NCBI GenBank assembly: GCA_937951875.1
Contig: CALGAN010000044.1
Coordinates: 1-5,128 of the forward strand
DNA: 5,128 nucleotides
Reading direction: 5' to 3'
Origin: an uncultured Alkalilimnicola sp.
GTDB taxonomy: Bacteria > Pseudomonadota > Gammaproteobacteria > Nitrococcales > AK92
A program made the translations under genes and the position numbers. The notes beneath the pieces are model-generated. The model was given only the letters and a program-made list of their open reading frames with translations. It did no database searches and was not told where the DNA came from. Shown in pieces: positions 1 to 5,128 of the stretch (position 1 is the first letter of the stretch; each line of letters starts with the position of its first letter).

Positions 1-503
1 ACTCGAGCGTCGTTCTGTTGGCGGCTGAGGGAGGCAACTTCCTCATCCCCAACGGCACGTTCATCTTCATCCTGCTGCTCTTCCTGATCGTGCTCGGCGT
101 GATCGCCAAGTGGGTGGTGCCACCCATCTCGGCGGTGCTCGCCGAGCGCGAAGCCATGATCAAGCAGACGGTGGAGGACAGCCGGAAAGCGGCAGAACAG
201 TTCCAGGCGGCCGAAGCCGACTACGACGCAGAGATGGCCAAGGCCCGCGCCGAGGCGTCTCGCTACCGCGATGACGCCCGGGCGGAGGGCCGGAAGATCC
301 TGGAAGACATGCGTGGTCGCGCCTCCGAGGAGGCGGCAGCCGTGGTGGCGCAGGCCGAGGAACAACTCAAACAGCAGGCCGACGCCATCGCGGCGGACCT
401 GCGGGCGTCGGTGGACTCGCTGTCGCGGACGCTCGCCAGCCGGGTGCTCGGTGTCGATGTGACCACTCGGACGACACCCGTATCAACAGGGCAGGAGCGA
501 TAG
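1..503 (+). CDS. atpF: ATP synthase Fo subunit b, 5' end missing
   Basis: Subunit b of the F1Fo-ATP synthase, a membrane-anchored part of the peripheral stalk linking Fo to the F1 head. The frame is open from base 3, and the residues before the TTG at 18 (SSVVLLAAEGG) already resemble the N-terminus of mycobacterial AtpF as I recall it (VSAIVLAASQAAEEGG), so the true start lies just left of the window and only a few residues are missing. The family motif NFLIPNGTF is followed by one membrane helix (about residues 19-39 of the visible part) and a KWVVPPI turn. A long Ala/Glu/Arg-rich coiled coil follows, ending in LASRVLGVDV, which matches the mycobacterial C-terminus (LASRILGVD). The visible 166 residues compare with about 170 in mycobacteria. 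The TAG stop lies 5 bases before the atpH start, so the two are cotranscribed. Upstream atpB and atpE would be expected outside the window. Identity is secure; only the start is unseen. Confidence 0.95.
   Translation, partial: SSVVLLAAEGGNFLIPNGTFIFILLLFLIVLGVIAKWVVPPISAVLAEREAMIKQTVEDSRKAAEQFQAAEADYDAEMAKARAEASRYRDDARAEGRKILEDMRGRASEEAAAVVAQAEEQLKQQADAIAADLRASVDSLSRTLASRVLGVDVTTRTTPVSTGQER
493..497 (+). promoter_or_regulatory. Ribosome binding site of atpH
   Basis: AGGAG lies inside the last codons of atpF, 11 bases before the GTG at 509. It supports GTG as the start of atpH and suggests translational coupling with atpF. Confidence 0.6.
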
Positions 504-508
504 GTTCA

Positions 509-1846
509 GTGTCGACTTTCATCGGTCAGCTCATCGGGTTCGCCGTCGTGGCGTTCCTGGTCGTGCGGTTCGTGGTACCGCCGGTGCGAGCGTTGATGCG
601 GGCCCAGCAGGAGACGGTCCGCAATCAGCTCAACGAAAGCGCCGAGGCCAAGAAGCGGCTGCAGGAGGCGCAGACGGCGCACCAACAGGCGGTCGAGCGG
701 GCCAAGGCCGAGGCTGCACAGGTCATCGAAGAGGCCAAGACCGATTCCGAGCGCATCCTCGAACAGATCCGCGCCCAGGCCGATGCGGAGGTGGAGCGGA
801 TCAAGCAGCAGGGCGCCGCACAGGTGCAGCTGCAGCGGGCCCAGCTGATCCGCCAACTGCGTGCCGAACTCGGACGCGAGTCGGTGCTCCGGGCCGGCCA
901 GATCGTCCGCGAGGTGGTCTCCGACCCGCAGGAGCGGGCGGCGACCGTCGACCGGTTCCTCGACGAACTGGACGCCATGGCGCCCTCGGAGGTCGTGGTC
1001 GAGGACCGGTTGTCGGCACGGCTGCGTTCGGCGAGCCGTGACTCGCTGGCCGCCCTGGTCGCCAAGTTCGACCAGATCGCGGCCGGTCTCAACCCCGATG
1101 CGCTGTCCACGCTGGCCGGCGACCTGACCGCGGTCGTCAAGCTGCTCGGGCGGGAACCGGTGCTGACCCGCCACCTCGCCGAGTCGACCGACGAGGCGGC
1201 GCCGAAGGCCGGTCTGGTCGACCGGCTGTTCGCCGGCAAGGTGAGCGATCCGGCGCTCGAGCTGCTCAAGGCCGCGGCGTCGGGCCGGTGGTCGACCGAC
1301 TCCGACCTCGTCGACGTCATCGAGCACATCGCGCGGTTGGCGCTGCTGGTGCGGGCCGAGCGCGACGGTGTGGCCGCCGAGGTCGAGGAGCAGCTGTTCC
1401 GGTTCAGCCGCGTCCTGGATTCGAACCCGCACCTGGGCTCGCTGCTGAGCGACCACACCGCGCCCGCCGAGGGCCGGGTCACGCTGCTGCGCAACGTGTT
1501 GAGCCGTGCCTCGGGAACCAACCCCGTCGCGGCCGACCTGTTGGCGCAGACTGTCGAGCTGCTGCGTGGTGAGCGCGCCGATGAGGCGGTGTTGGGTCTC
1601 GCCGAGCTCGCCGTGGCCCGGCGCGGCGAGGTGGTGGCGCACGTCGGCGCGGCCGCCGAGCTGAGCGACGCGCAGCGCACCCGGCTGACCAAGGTGCTGA
1701 CCCGCATCTACGGCCACCCGGTGTCGGTGCAGCTGCAGATCGACCCCGAACTGATGGGCGGGCTGACCATCACCGTCGGCGACGAGGTGATCGACGGGAC
1801 GCTGGCGTCGAAGCTGGCCGCGGCCGAGACCAAGTTGCCGGACTGA
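509..1846 (+). CDS. atpH: ATP synthase fused subunit b'-delta
   Basis: Peripheral-stalk protein of 445 residues in which a second b-type subunit is fused to delta, the arrangement known from Mycobacterium (about 445 residues there). It starts at GTG 509. Residues 3-25 form the membrane helix, ending in the b-type turn RFVVPPV. About 30-135 is a charged Ala/Gln/Glu/Arg coiled coil. From about 140 the delta part begins (DPQERAATVDRFLDEL). The delta N-terminal domain is duplicated: about 209-253 aligns with about 299-345, with shared positions L213/L303, P217/P307, L219/L309, L223/L313, T227/T317 and P248/P339. Published mycobacterial structures show this duplication contacting the F1 head. The C-terminal OSCP/delta signature is present at about 415-436 (LMGGLTITVGDEVIDGTLASKL). 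Codon use matches atpF and the first part of atpA. It is intact and ends at TGA 1844-1846, 48 bases before atpA. Confidence 0.96.
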   Translation: MSTFIGQLIGFAVVAFLVVRFVVPPVRALMRAQQETVRNQLNESAEAKKRLQEAQTAHQQAVERAKAEAAQVIEEAKTDSERILEQIRAQADAEVERIKQQGAAQVQLQRAQLIRQLRAELGRESVLRAGQIVREVVSDPQERAATVDRFLDELDAMAPSEVVVEDRLSARLRSASRDSLAALVAKFDQIAAGLNPDALSTLAGDLTAVVKLLGREPVLTRHLAESTDEAAPKAGLVDRLFAGKVSDPALELLKAAASGRWSTDSDLVDVIEHIARLALLVRAERDGVAAEVEEQLFRFSRVLDSNPHLGSLLSDHTAPAEGRVTLLRNVLSRASGTNPVAADLLAQTVELLRGERADEAVLGLAELAVARRGEVVAHVGAAAELSDAQRTRLTKVLTRIYGHPVSVQLQIDPELMGGLTITVGDEVIDGTLASKLAAAETKLPD

Positions 1847-1851
1847 CAACT

Positions 1852-1886
1852 GAAGACCCGAAGACCTTAAGCAAGAGCAGGAAGAC
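1852..1886 (+). repeat. Three copies of GAAGAC before atpA
   Basis: The 48-base spacer between atpH and atpA contains GAAGAC at 1852-1857, 1860-1865 and 1881-1886; the last overlaps the atpA ribosome binding site. The spacer is purine-rich and has no visible terminator hairpin, in line with atpA being in the same transcript. The repeat may be a chance product of purine richness. Confidence 0.35.
1879..1884 (+). promoter_or_regulatory. Ribosome binding site of atpA
   Basis: AGGAAG lies 10 bases before the ATG at 1895 and supports that start, which also gives the expected mycobacterial N-terminus (MADLTISADDI). Confidence 0.6.
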
Positions 1887-1894
1887 GAAAAGCC

Positions 1895-3553
1895 ATGGCA
1901 GATTTGACTATCTCGGCTGACGACATCCAGGGTGCGATCGAAGACTACGTATCCGGATTCAGCGCCGAGACCGCGCGCGAGGAGATCGGTACCGTCATCG
2001 ACGCCGGTGACGGTATCGCCCACGTCGAGGGCCTGCCCTCGGTCATGACCCAGGAGCTGCTCGAGTTCCCGGGCGGCATCCTCGGGGTGGCGCTGAACCT
2101 CGACGAGCACAGCGTCGGTGCGGTGATCCTGGGTGACTTCGAGAAGATCGAAGAGGGCCAGCAGGTCAAGCGCACCGGTGAGGTGCTGTCGGTTCCGGTC
2201 GGCGACGCCTACCTCGGCCGGGTGGTCAACCCGCTCGGCCAGCCGATCGACGGCAAGGGCGACATCAAGGCCGACACCCGCCGCGCGCTGGAGATCCAGG
2301 CCCCGTCCGTGGTTCAGCGGCAGAGCGTGAGCGAGCCGCTGCAGACCGGTATCAAGGCCATCGACTCGATGACCCCGATCGGTCGCGGCCAGCGTCAGCT
2401 GATCATCGGCGACCGCAAGACCGGCAAGACCGCGGTCTGCGTCGACACCATCCTCAACCAGCGGGCCAACTGGGAGACCGGCGACCCCAAGAAGCAGGTG
2501 CGCTGCATCTACGTCGCCATCGGCCAGAAGGGCTCCACGGTCGCCGCGGTGCACCGGGCGCTGGAAGAGGGCGGCGCGATGGAGTACACCACCATCGTCG
2601 CGGCCACCGCCTCGGACTCGGCCGGCTTCAAGTGGATCGCCCCGTACACCGGATCGGCCATCGGCCAGCACTGGATGTACGACGGCAAGCACGTGCTGAT
2701 CGTCTTCGACGACCTGACCAAGCAGGCCGAGGCGTACCGCGCGATCTCGCTGCTGCTGCGCCGCCCGCCGGGCCGCGAGGCCTACCCGGGTGACGTGTTC
2801 TACCTGCACTCGCGTCTGCTGGAGCGGTGCGCGAAGCTGTCCGACGACATGGGTGGCGGCTCGCTGACCGGTCTGCCGATCATCGAGACCAAGGCCAACG
2901 ACATCTCGGCCTACATCCCGACCAACGTCATCTCCATCACCGACGGCCAGATCTTCCTGGAGACCGACCTGTTCAACCAGGGTGTGCGGCCGGCCATCAA
3001 CGTCGGCACCTCGGTGTCCCGGGTCGGTGGTGCGGCGCAGGTCAAGCCGATGAAGAAGGTCGCCGGTCGGCTGCGGCTGGACCTGGCCCAGTACCGCGAG
3101 CTGGAGGCGTTTGCCGCCTTCGCCTCCGACCTGGACAAGGCCTCCCGGGCGCAGCTCGAGCGTGGCGCCCGCCTGGTCGAGCTGCTCAAGCAGCCGAACT
3201 ACTCGCCGTACCCGGTCGAGGAGCAGGTGGTCTCGATCTGGGCCGGCACCGAGGGCAAGCTCGACGACATCCCGGTCGGCGAGATCCGGCGCTTCGAGTC
3301 GGAGTTCCTGGAGTTCCTCCGCCACCAGTACCGGTCGACGCTGTCCGCCATCGCCGACCAGCAGTGGGACGACGAGATATTCGATCGCGCGGGCGTTGCC
3401 GAGCTGTTCGACGCCATAGGCAGCGATGACAAGCGCCTCGTGGCGTATCCGGGGCCGCACCTGGAGTTGTCGGGAGAGCGCCTGGACGATGCCGCCGAAT
3501 TTCTCGCCCGGCGACTGCGTGCGGCCAACGGGCCCGGTGCCAGCCACTCTTGA
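1895..3553 (+). CDS. atpA: ATP synthase F1 subunit alpha, chimeric: C-terminus replaced by hydrolase tail
   Basis: Non-catalytic nucleotide-binding subunit of the F1 head, 552 residues as read. Residues 1 to about 490 are canonical mycobacterial AtpA: N-terminal region with VEGLPSVMTQELLEFPGG, Walker A GDRKTGKT at 172-179, Walker B HVLIVFDD at 266-273, the alpha/beta signature PAINVGTSVS at 366-375 and the arginine finger R376. After about IADQQ (486-490) the expected end of the C-terminal helical domain and the mycobacterial C-terminal extension, known to restrain ATP hydrolysis, are missing. Instead residues 491-552 (WDDEIFDRAG onward) resemble the end of an alpha/beta hydrolase. The near-normal total length (M. 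tuberculosis has 549) is a coincidence and would hide the fault. By my reading, codons 1-490 contain one GAT (codon 3) and no ATA, while the last 62 contain three GAT and two ATA. The alpha identity up to about 3360 is certain; the frame as a whole is very probably not a natural protein. Confidence 0.85.
   Translation: MADLTISADDIQGAIEDYVSGFSAETAREEIGTVIDAGDGIAHVEGLPSVMTQELLEFPGGILGVALNLDEHSVGAVILGDFEKIEEGQQVKRTGEVLSVPVGDAYLGRVVNPLGQPIDGKGDIKADTRRALEIQAPSVVQRQSVSEPLQTGIKAIDSMTPIGRGQRQLIIGDRKTGKTAVCVDTILNQRANWETGDPKKQVRCIYVAIGQKGSTVAAVHRALEEGGAMEYTTIVAATASDSAGFKWIAPYTGSAIGQHWMYDGKHVLIVFDDLTKQAEAYRAISLLLRRPPGREAYPGDVFYLHSRLLERCAKLSDDMGGGSLTGLPIIETKANDISAYIPTNVISITDGQIFLETDLFNQGVRPAINVGTSVSRVGGAAQVKPMKKVAGRLRLDLAQYRELEAFAAFASDLDKASRAQLERGARLVELLKQPNYSPYPVEEQVVSIWAGTEGKLDDIPVGEIRRFESEFLEFLRHQYRSTLSAIADQQWDDEIFDRAGVAELFDAIGSDDKRLVAYPGPHLELSGERLDDAAEFLARRLRAANGPGASHS
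3355..3377. other. Junction between actinobacterial and betaproteobacterial DNA
   Basis: Left of this interval protein similarity and codon use are those of a mycobacterial atp operon. Right of it they are those of a Burkholderiales uptake/catabolic operon. The last clearly alpha-like residues are RHQYRSTLSAIADQQ, ending at 3364, and the first codon alien to the left part is ATA at 3377-3379. No insertion sequence, direct repeat, tRNA or integrase is seen at the join. The exact base cannot be fixed by eye, since CAGTGGGACGACGAG (QWDDE, 3362-3376) could be shared by both sources. Confidence 0.8.
3362..3553 (+). pseudogene. C-terminal fragment of an alpha/beta hydrolase (dienelactone hydrolase-like)
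   Basis: The last 62 or so residues of the chimeric frame read as the end of an alpha/beta-hydrolase fold enzyme. QWDDEIFDRAGVAELFDAIGS matches the usual acid-loop region, with D493 or D492 a candidate acid residue. DKRLVAYPGPH carries the likely catalytic histidine, H522 (codon 3458-3460). A final amphipathic helix, DDAAEFLARRL, follows. The nucleophile elbow and the rest of the enzyme, about 200 residues, would lie upstream in the source genome and are absent. The TGA at 3551-3553 lies 14 bases before the bicupin ATG, so in its native genome the hydrolase probably headed or continued the same operon. The substrate cannot be told from this part. Family assignment rests on recalled motif similarity only. 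Confidence 0.7.
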
Positions 3554-3558
3554 TCAAT

Positions 3559-3562
3559 GGAG
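3559..3562 (+). promoter_or_regulatory. Ribosome binding site of the bicupin gene
   Basis: GGAG stands 5 bases before the ATG at 3568. It decides for this start over the in-frame TTG at 3550, which overlaps the preceding stop codon and would itself contain the binding site within its coding region. Confidence 0.6.
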
Positions 3563-3567
3563 CGTCG

Positions 3568-4668
3568 ATGAAAACCTTGGATATTTCGCCCGAAGTCATG
3601 CATACGCGCACCGCGCGTTTCGAGGAGTATGCGCACGCGCAAACCGCCGGCCCGCGCGCGGTCGCCGTGCGGGCCCTGTGGGGCGGGCAGCTCGTATCCC
3701 TGATGGGCACGCGAAATACGAAGGGTCGATTTTCGGACCCTCCCGTGCCTAGCCTGCCGCGCGCATGCACGGGATATGCCGCATGGGGTGCGGGCGGCCG
3801 GTCGCTGCCCTACCGCAATCCGGATGCGATCGAGAATCTGCTGTGCCTGGAAGGCGAGTTGCTGGTCCGCCTCGGGCCGGACCTGGCGCACGAAATCCGC
3901 CTGGGCCGGTTCGACATGCTGTCCATCCCGGTCGACGTGCTGCATGAGATCGCTTGCGGGGCTGGCGGTGCGAAGGCCTTGATGGTGCTCAATGGCGCGC
4001 CGGATTGCGCCTATCCCGCCGTGTTCTGCGGGCAGGCCCCGGCCGGACTGGAAGCGGAGGCCATCGAGGCGCTGAATGCGCGCTTCGATCCGGGGGTGGG
4101 CCGGGAGGTAGACGGCAAGGCGCTGGAGCAGCGCGTGACGCGCTATGCGTCGCTGGTGCCGTACAAGCGCGCGCTCGACGCCCAAAGCGCGATTCCGGCG
4201 GCCGCGACCGAGTGGTTGACCGCAAGTTCCGTGTTCCCGCTGTTGATCCCGGAAGGCCATGTCGGCCGCTCGCAAAACGCTCCGGTCAAAGGGCTGCCCG
4301 GCCTGTACGTAGCGATTGCCGAGTGCGTGCCGGGCGACGGACCTTTGCCGCATGCGCATTTCGATACCCAGGAGTCTTTCTTTGTGCTGGATGGCGAGTG
4401 GGACGTCAGCTGGGGTTTCGACGACGCGTTCCGCATCCCGCTGCGCGCCTTTGACCTCGTGGGCGTGCCGGCCGGCGTGATGCGCGCATTCCGCAATACC
4501 GGCAAGGAGACGGCGCGGCTATTCGTCATCATCCAGGGGCAAGAGCGGATGAGCGACACCGTGGTGTACGCGCCGGACGTAGGCGAGGAAGTCCGGAAAC
4601 GGTTCGGGCCTGAGGTGGTCGAGGCGTTCCGCAAGGTGAACATCACGTTCGATGCGCAGCGGGCCTGA
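3568..4668 (+). CDS. Two-domain cupin (bicupin) protein, substrate unknown
   Basis: A 366-residue soluble protein with two tandem cupin barrels and no signal peptide. Domain 1 is about residues 70-145 and domain 2 about 245-325; they align with each other (Y70/Y247, LEGEL/LDGEW, FDMLSIP/FDLVGVP). Domain 2 has a full cupin motif 1, G256-x5-H262-x-H264-x4-E269-x6-G276, so three metal ligands are present. In motif 2 (FDLVGVPAGVMRAFRN) the usual fourth ligand, His, is R306. Domain 1 keeps the exact spacing G76-x5-Y82-x-N84-x4-E89-x6-G96, but the two His are Tyr and Asn; it keeps E89 and H126. So metal probably binds only in domain 2, and domain 1 is likely structural. Cupins of this type include dioxygenases, isomerases and ligand-binding proteins; I cannot choose. 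The neighbours (hydrolase tail, Bug receptor) suggest a role in breakdown of an imported organic acid. Codon use (GAT, GCG, CGC) is proteobacterial. No closer family name is recognised. Confidence 0.85.
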   Translation: MKTLDISPEVMHTRTARFEEYAHAQTAGPRAVAVRALWGGQLVSLMGTRNTKGRFSDPPVPSLPRACTGYAAWGAGGRSLPYRNPDAIENLLCLEGELLVRLGPDLAHEIRLGRFDMLSIPVDVLHEIACGAGGAKALMVLNGAPDCAYPAVFCGQAPAGLEAEAIEALNARFDPGVGREVDGKALEQRVTRYASLVPYKRALDAQSAIPAAATEWLTASSVFPLLIPEGHVGRSQNAPVKGLPGLYVAIAECVPGDGPLPHAHFDTQESFFVLDGEWDVSWGFDDAFRIPLRAFDLVGVPAGVMRAFRNTGKETARLFVIIQGQERMSDTVVYAPDVGEEVRKRFGPEVVEAFRKVNITFDAQRA

Positions 4669-4731
4669 ATGCCGCGCATCCCATGCGGCCGCGTGCGTGG
4701 CGCATAGCCTCCGCAGAGGGGCCTGCACGAC
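4669..4731 (+). other. Spacer with short inverted repeats between bicupin and Bug genes
   Basis: CGCAT at 4675-4679 can pair with ATGCG at 4683-4687 (loop CCC), and that ATGCG can instead pair with CGCAT at 4701-4705. Stems are only 5 base pairs and no T-run follows, so this is not a standard terminator. It could be a weak attenuating hairpin or chance in GC-rich DNA. No promoter is recognised. Confidence 0.2.
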
Positions 4732-4738
4732 AAGGAGG
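4732..4738 (+). promoter_or_regulatory. Strong ribosome binding site of the Bug gene
   Basis: AAGGAGG, a near-complete match to the anti-Shine-Dalgarno sequence, lies 7 bases before the ATG at 4746. It fixes that start and suggests high expression, as is usual for periplasmic receptors. Confidence 0.85.
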
Positions 4739-4745
4739 AGCAAAG

Positions 4746-5128
4746 ATGGAGCGCAAGGGCAAACAATCAGGGCGCGCCTTGGGCGCGCGGCGACGGAGCA
4801 TCGCGGCGGTGGCCGCCCTGCTGCTCGGGTTCGGCGCCGGGGGGGCTGCGCAGGGGACGTATCCGTCCAAGCCCGTCCGGCTGATCGTGCCGTATGCGCC
4901 GGGCGGCGTGACCGACGTGTCGGCGCGGCTGGTCGCGCAGAAGCTGGGCGAGTTGTTGGGGCAGACCGTTTATGTCGAGAACAAGGGAGGTGGCGGCACG
5001 CGCATCGGGGCCGCCGAGGCCGCGCGCGCCGCACCGGACGGCTACACCTTGCTCTACGCCAACTCCATTACGCACGGCACGCTGCCGGCCACGGCCGCTT
5101 CGCTGCCGTTCGATCCCATCAAGGATTT
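4746..5128 (+). CDS. Bug/TctC-family tripartite tricarboxylate transporter substrate-binding protein, 3' end missing
   Basis: Periplasmic solute receptor of the Bug (Bordetella uptake gene) family; members bind small carboxylates or related compounds and feed tripartite tricarboxylate transporters. The first 127 residues are visible of a usual 320-330. Residues 1-36 are a signal peptide: basic n-region (RKGKQSGRALGARRR), hydrophobic core SIAAVAALLLGFGAGG, likely cleavage near AAQG. The ARRRS stretch gives a weak twin-arginine look but lacks a clear RRxFLK motif, so Sec export is as likely. The mature start YPSKPVRLIVPYAPGGVTD is the family hallmark, with APGG at 51-54 and the conserved ligand-loop D57. 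LGQTVYVENKGGGGTRIG and ARAAPDGYTLLYAN follow, also typical. Such genes are greatly expanded in Bordetella, Achromobacter and Cupriavidus, which is the main hint to the source of the right half. No transporter membrane genes are visible. The ligand cannot be predicted from this portion. Confidence 0.93.
   Translation, partial: MERKGKQSGRALGARRRSIAAVAALLLGFGAGGAAQGTYPSKPVRLIVPYAPGGVTDVSARLVAQKLGELLGQTVYVENKGGGGTRIGAAEAARAAPDGYTLLYANSITHGTLPATAASLPFDPIKD

Noticed and set aside
18..20. TTG at 18 as the true start of atpF
   Set aside because: The frame is open to the left edge, and the residues before it match the usual mycobacterial AtpF N-terminus, so the start lies outside the window.
506..3547. 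Open frame of 1013 residues on the minus strand opposite atpH and atpA
   Set aside because: It is a shadow frame caused by the strong GC bias at third codon positions. Its protein is a low-complexity Arg/Gly/Leu/Asp/His mixture with no recognisable domain, and it crosses the chimeric junction.
3550..3567. TTG at 3550 as an alternative start for the bicupin
   Set aside because: It overlaps the stop of the preceding frame and has no ribosome binding site. ATG 3568 has GGAG at a suitable distance.
3355..3568. Transposon or integrative-element boundary at the junction
   Set aside because: No terminal inverted repeats, target duplication, attachment site, tRNA end or transposase/integrase sequence can be seen next to the join.
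3199..4359. Open frame of 386 residues on the minus strand across the junction and the bicupin gene
   Set aside because: It is opposite well-supported plus-strand genes, spans the artificial join and shows no family motifs.
4671..4705. Rho-independent terminator after the bicupin gene
   Set aside because: The possible stems are only 5 base pairs and there is no T-run after them.

Overview
The window holds two unrelated pieces of bacterial DNA joined inside one open reading frame. Bases 1 to about 3360 look like a member of the Mycobacteriaceae or a close relative. They carry part of an F1Fo-ATP synthase operon in the order atpF (subunit b), atpH (the fused b'-delta subunit typical of mycobacteria) and atpA (alpha subunit). 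Codons there end almost always in G or C: by my reading Asp is GAC and Ile is ATC in nearly every case. From about 3365 to the end the DNA looks like a high-GC betaproteobacterium of the Burkholderiales (Bordetella/Achromobacter type). It has more GAT, ATA and GCG codons and encodes the tail of an alpha/beta hydrolase, a two-domain cupin protein and the start of a Bug-family periplasmic binding protein.

Layout: 1-503 atpF, its start lost off the left edge; 509-1846 atpH (b'-delta fusion); 1895-3553 a chimeric frame made of about 490 residues of AtpA followed by about 62 residues of a hydrolase; 3568-4668 bicupin; 4746-5128 Bug/TctC receptor, cut by the right edge. All genes are on the plus strand. 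The only gaps are 5, 48, 14 and 77 bases long, so no stretch over 300 bases lacks a gene.

Left part: subunit b and b'-delta form the peripheral stalk that holds the alpha3beta3 head against the membrane rotor, and alpha is the non-catalytic nucleotide-binding head subunit. The expected next genes (atpG, atpD, atpC) are absent because the sequence switches before atpA ends. Right part: hydrolase tail, bicupin and Bug receptor are closely spaced with good ribosome binding sites and look like a small uptake/catabolism operon for an unidentified organic acid or ester.

The main result is the junction at about 3355-3377. The simplest reading is an assembly or library chimera between two organisms, not a new biological system, because the join removes the end of an essential subunit and the rest of its operon. 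I did not find a convincing undescribed system. The most interesting real biology is the asymmetric bicupin, in which the first domain has lost its metal-binding His-X-His while the second keeps it.
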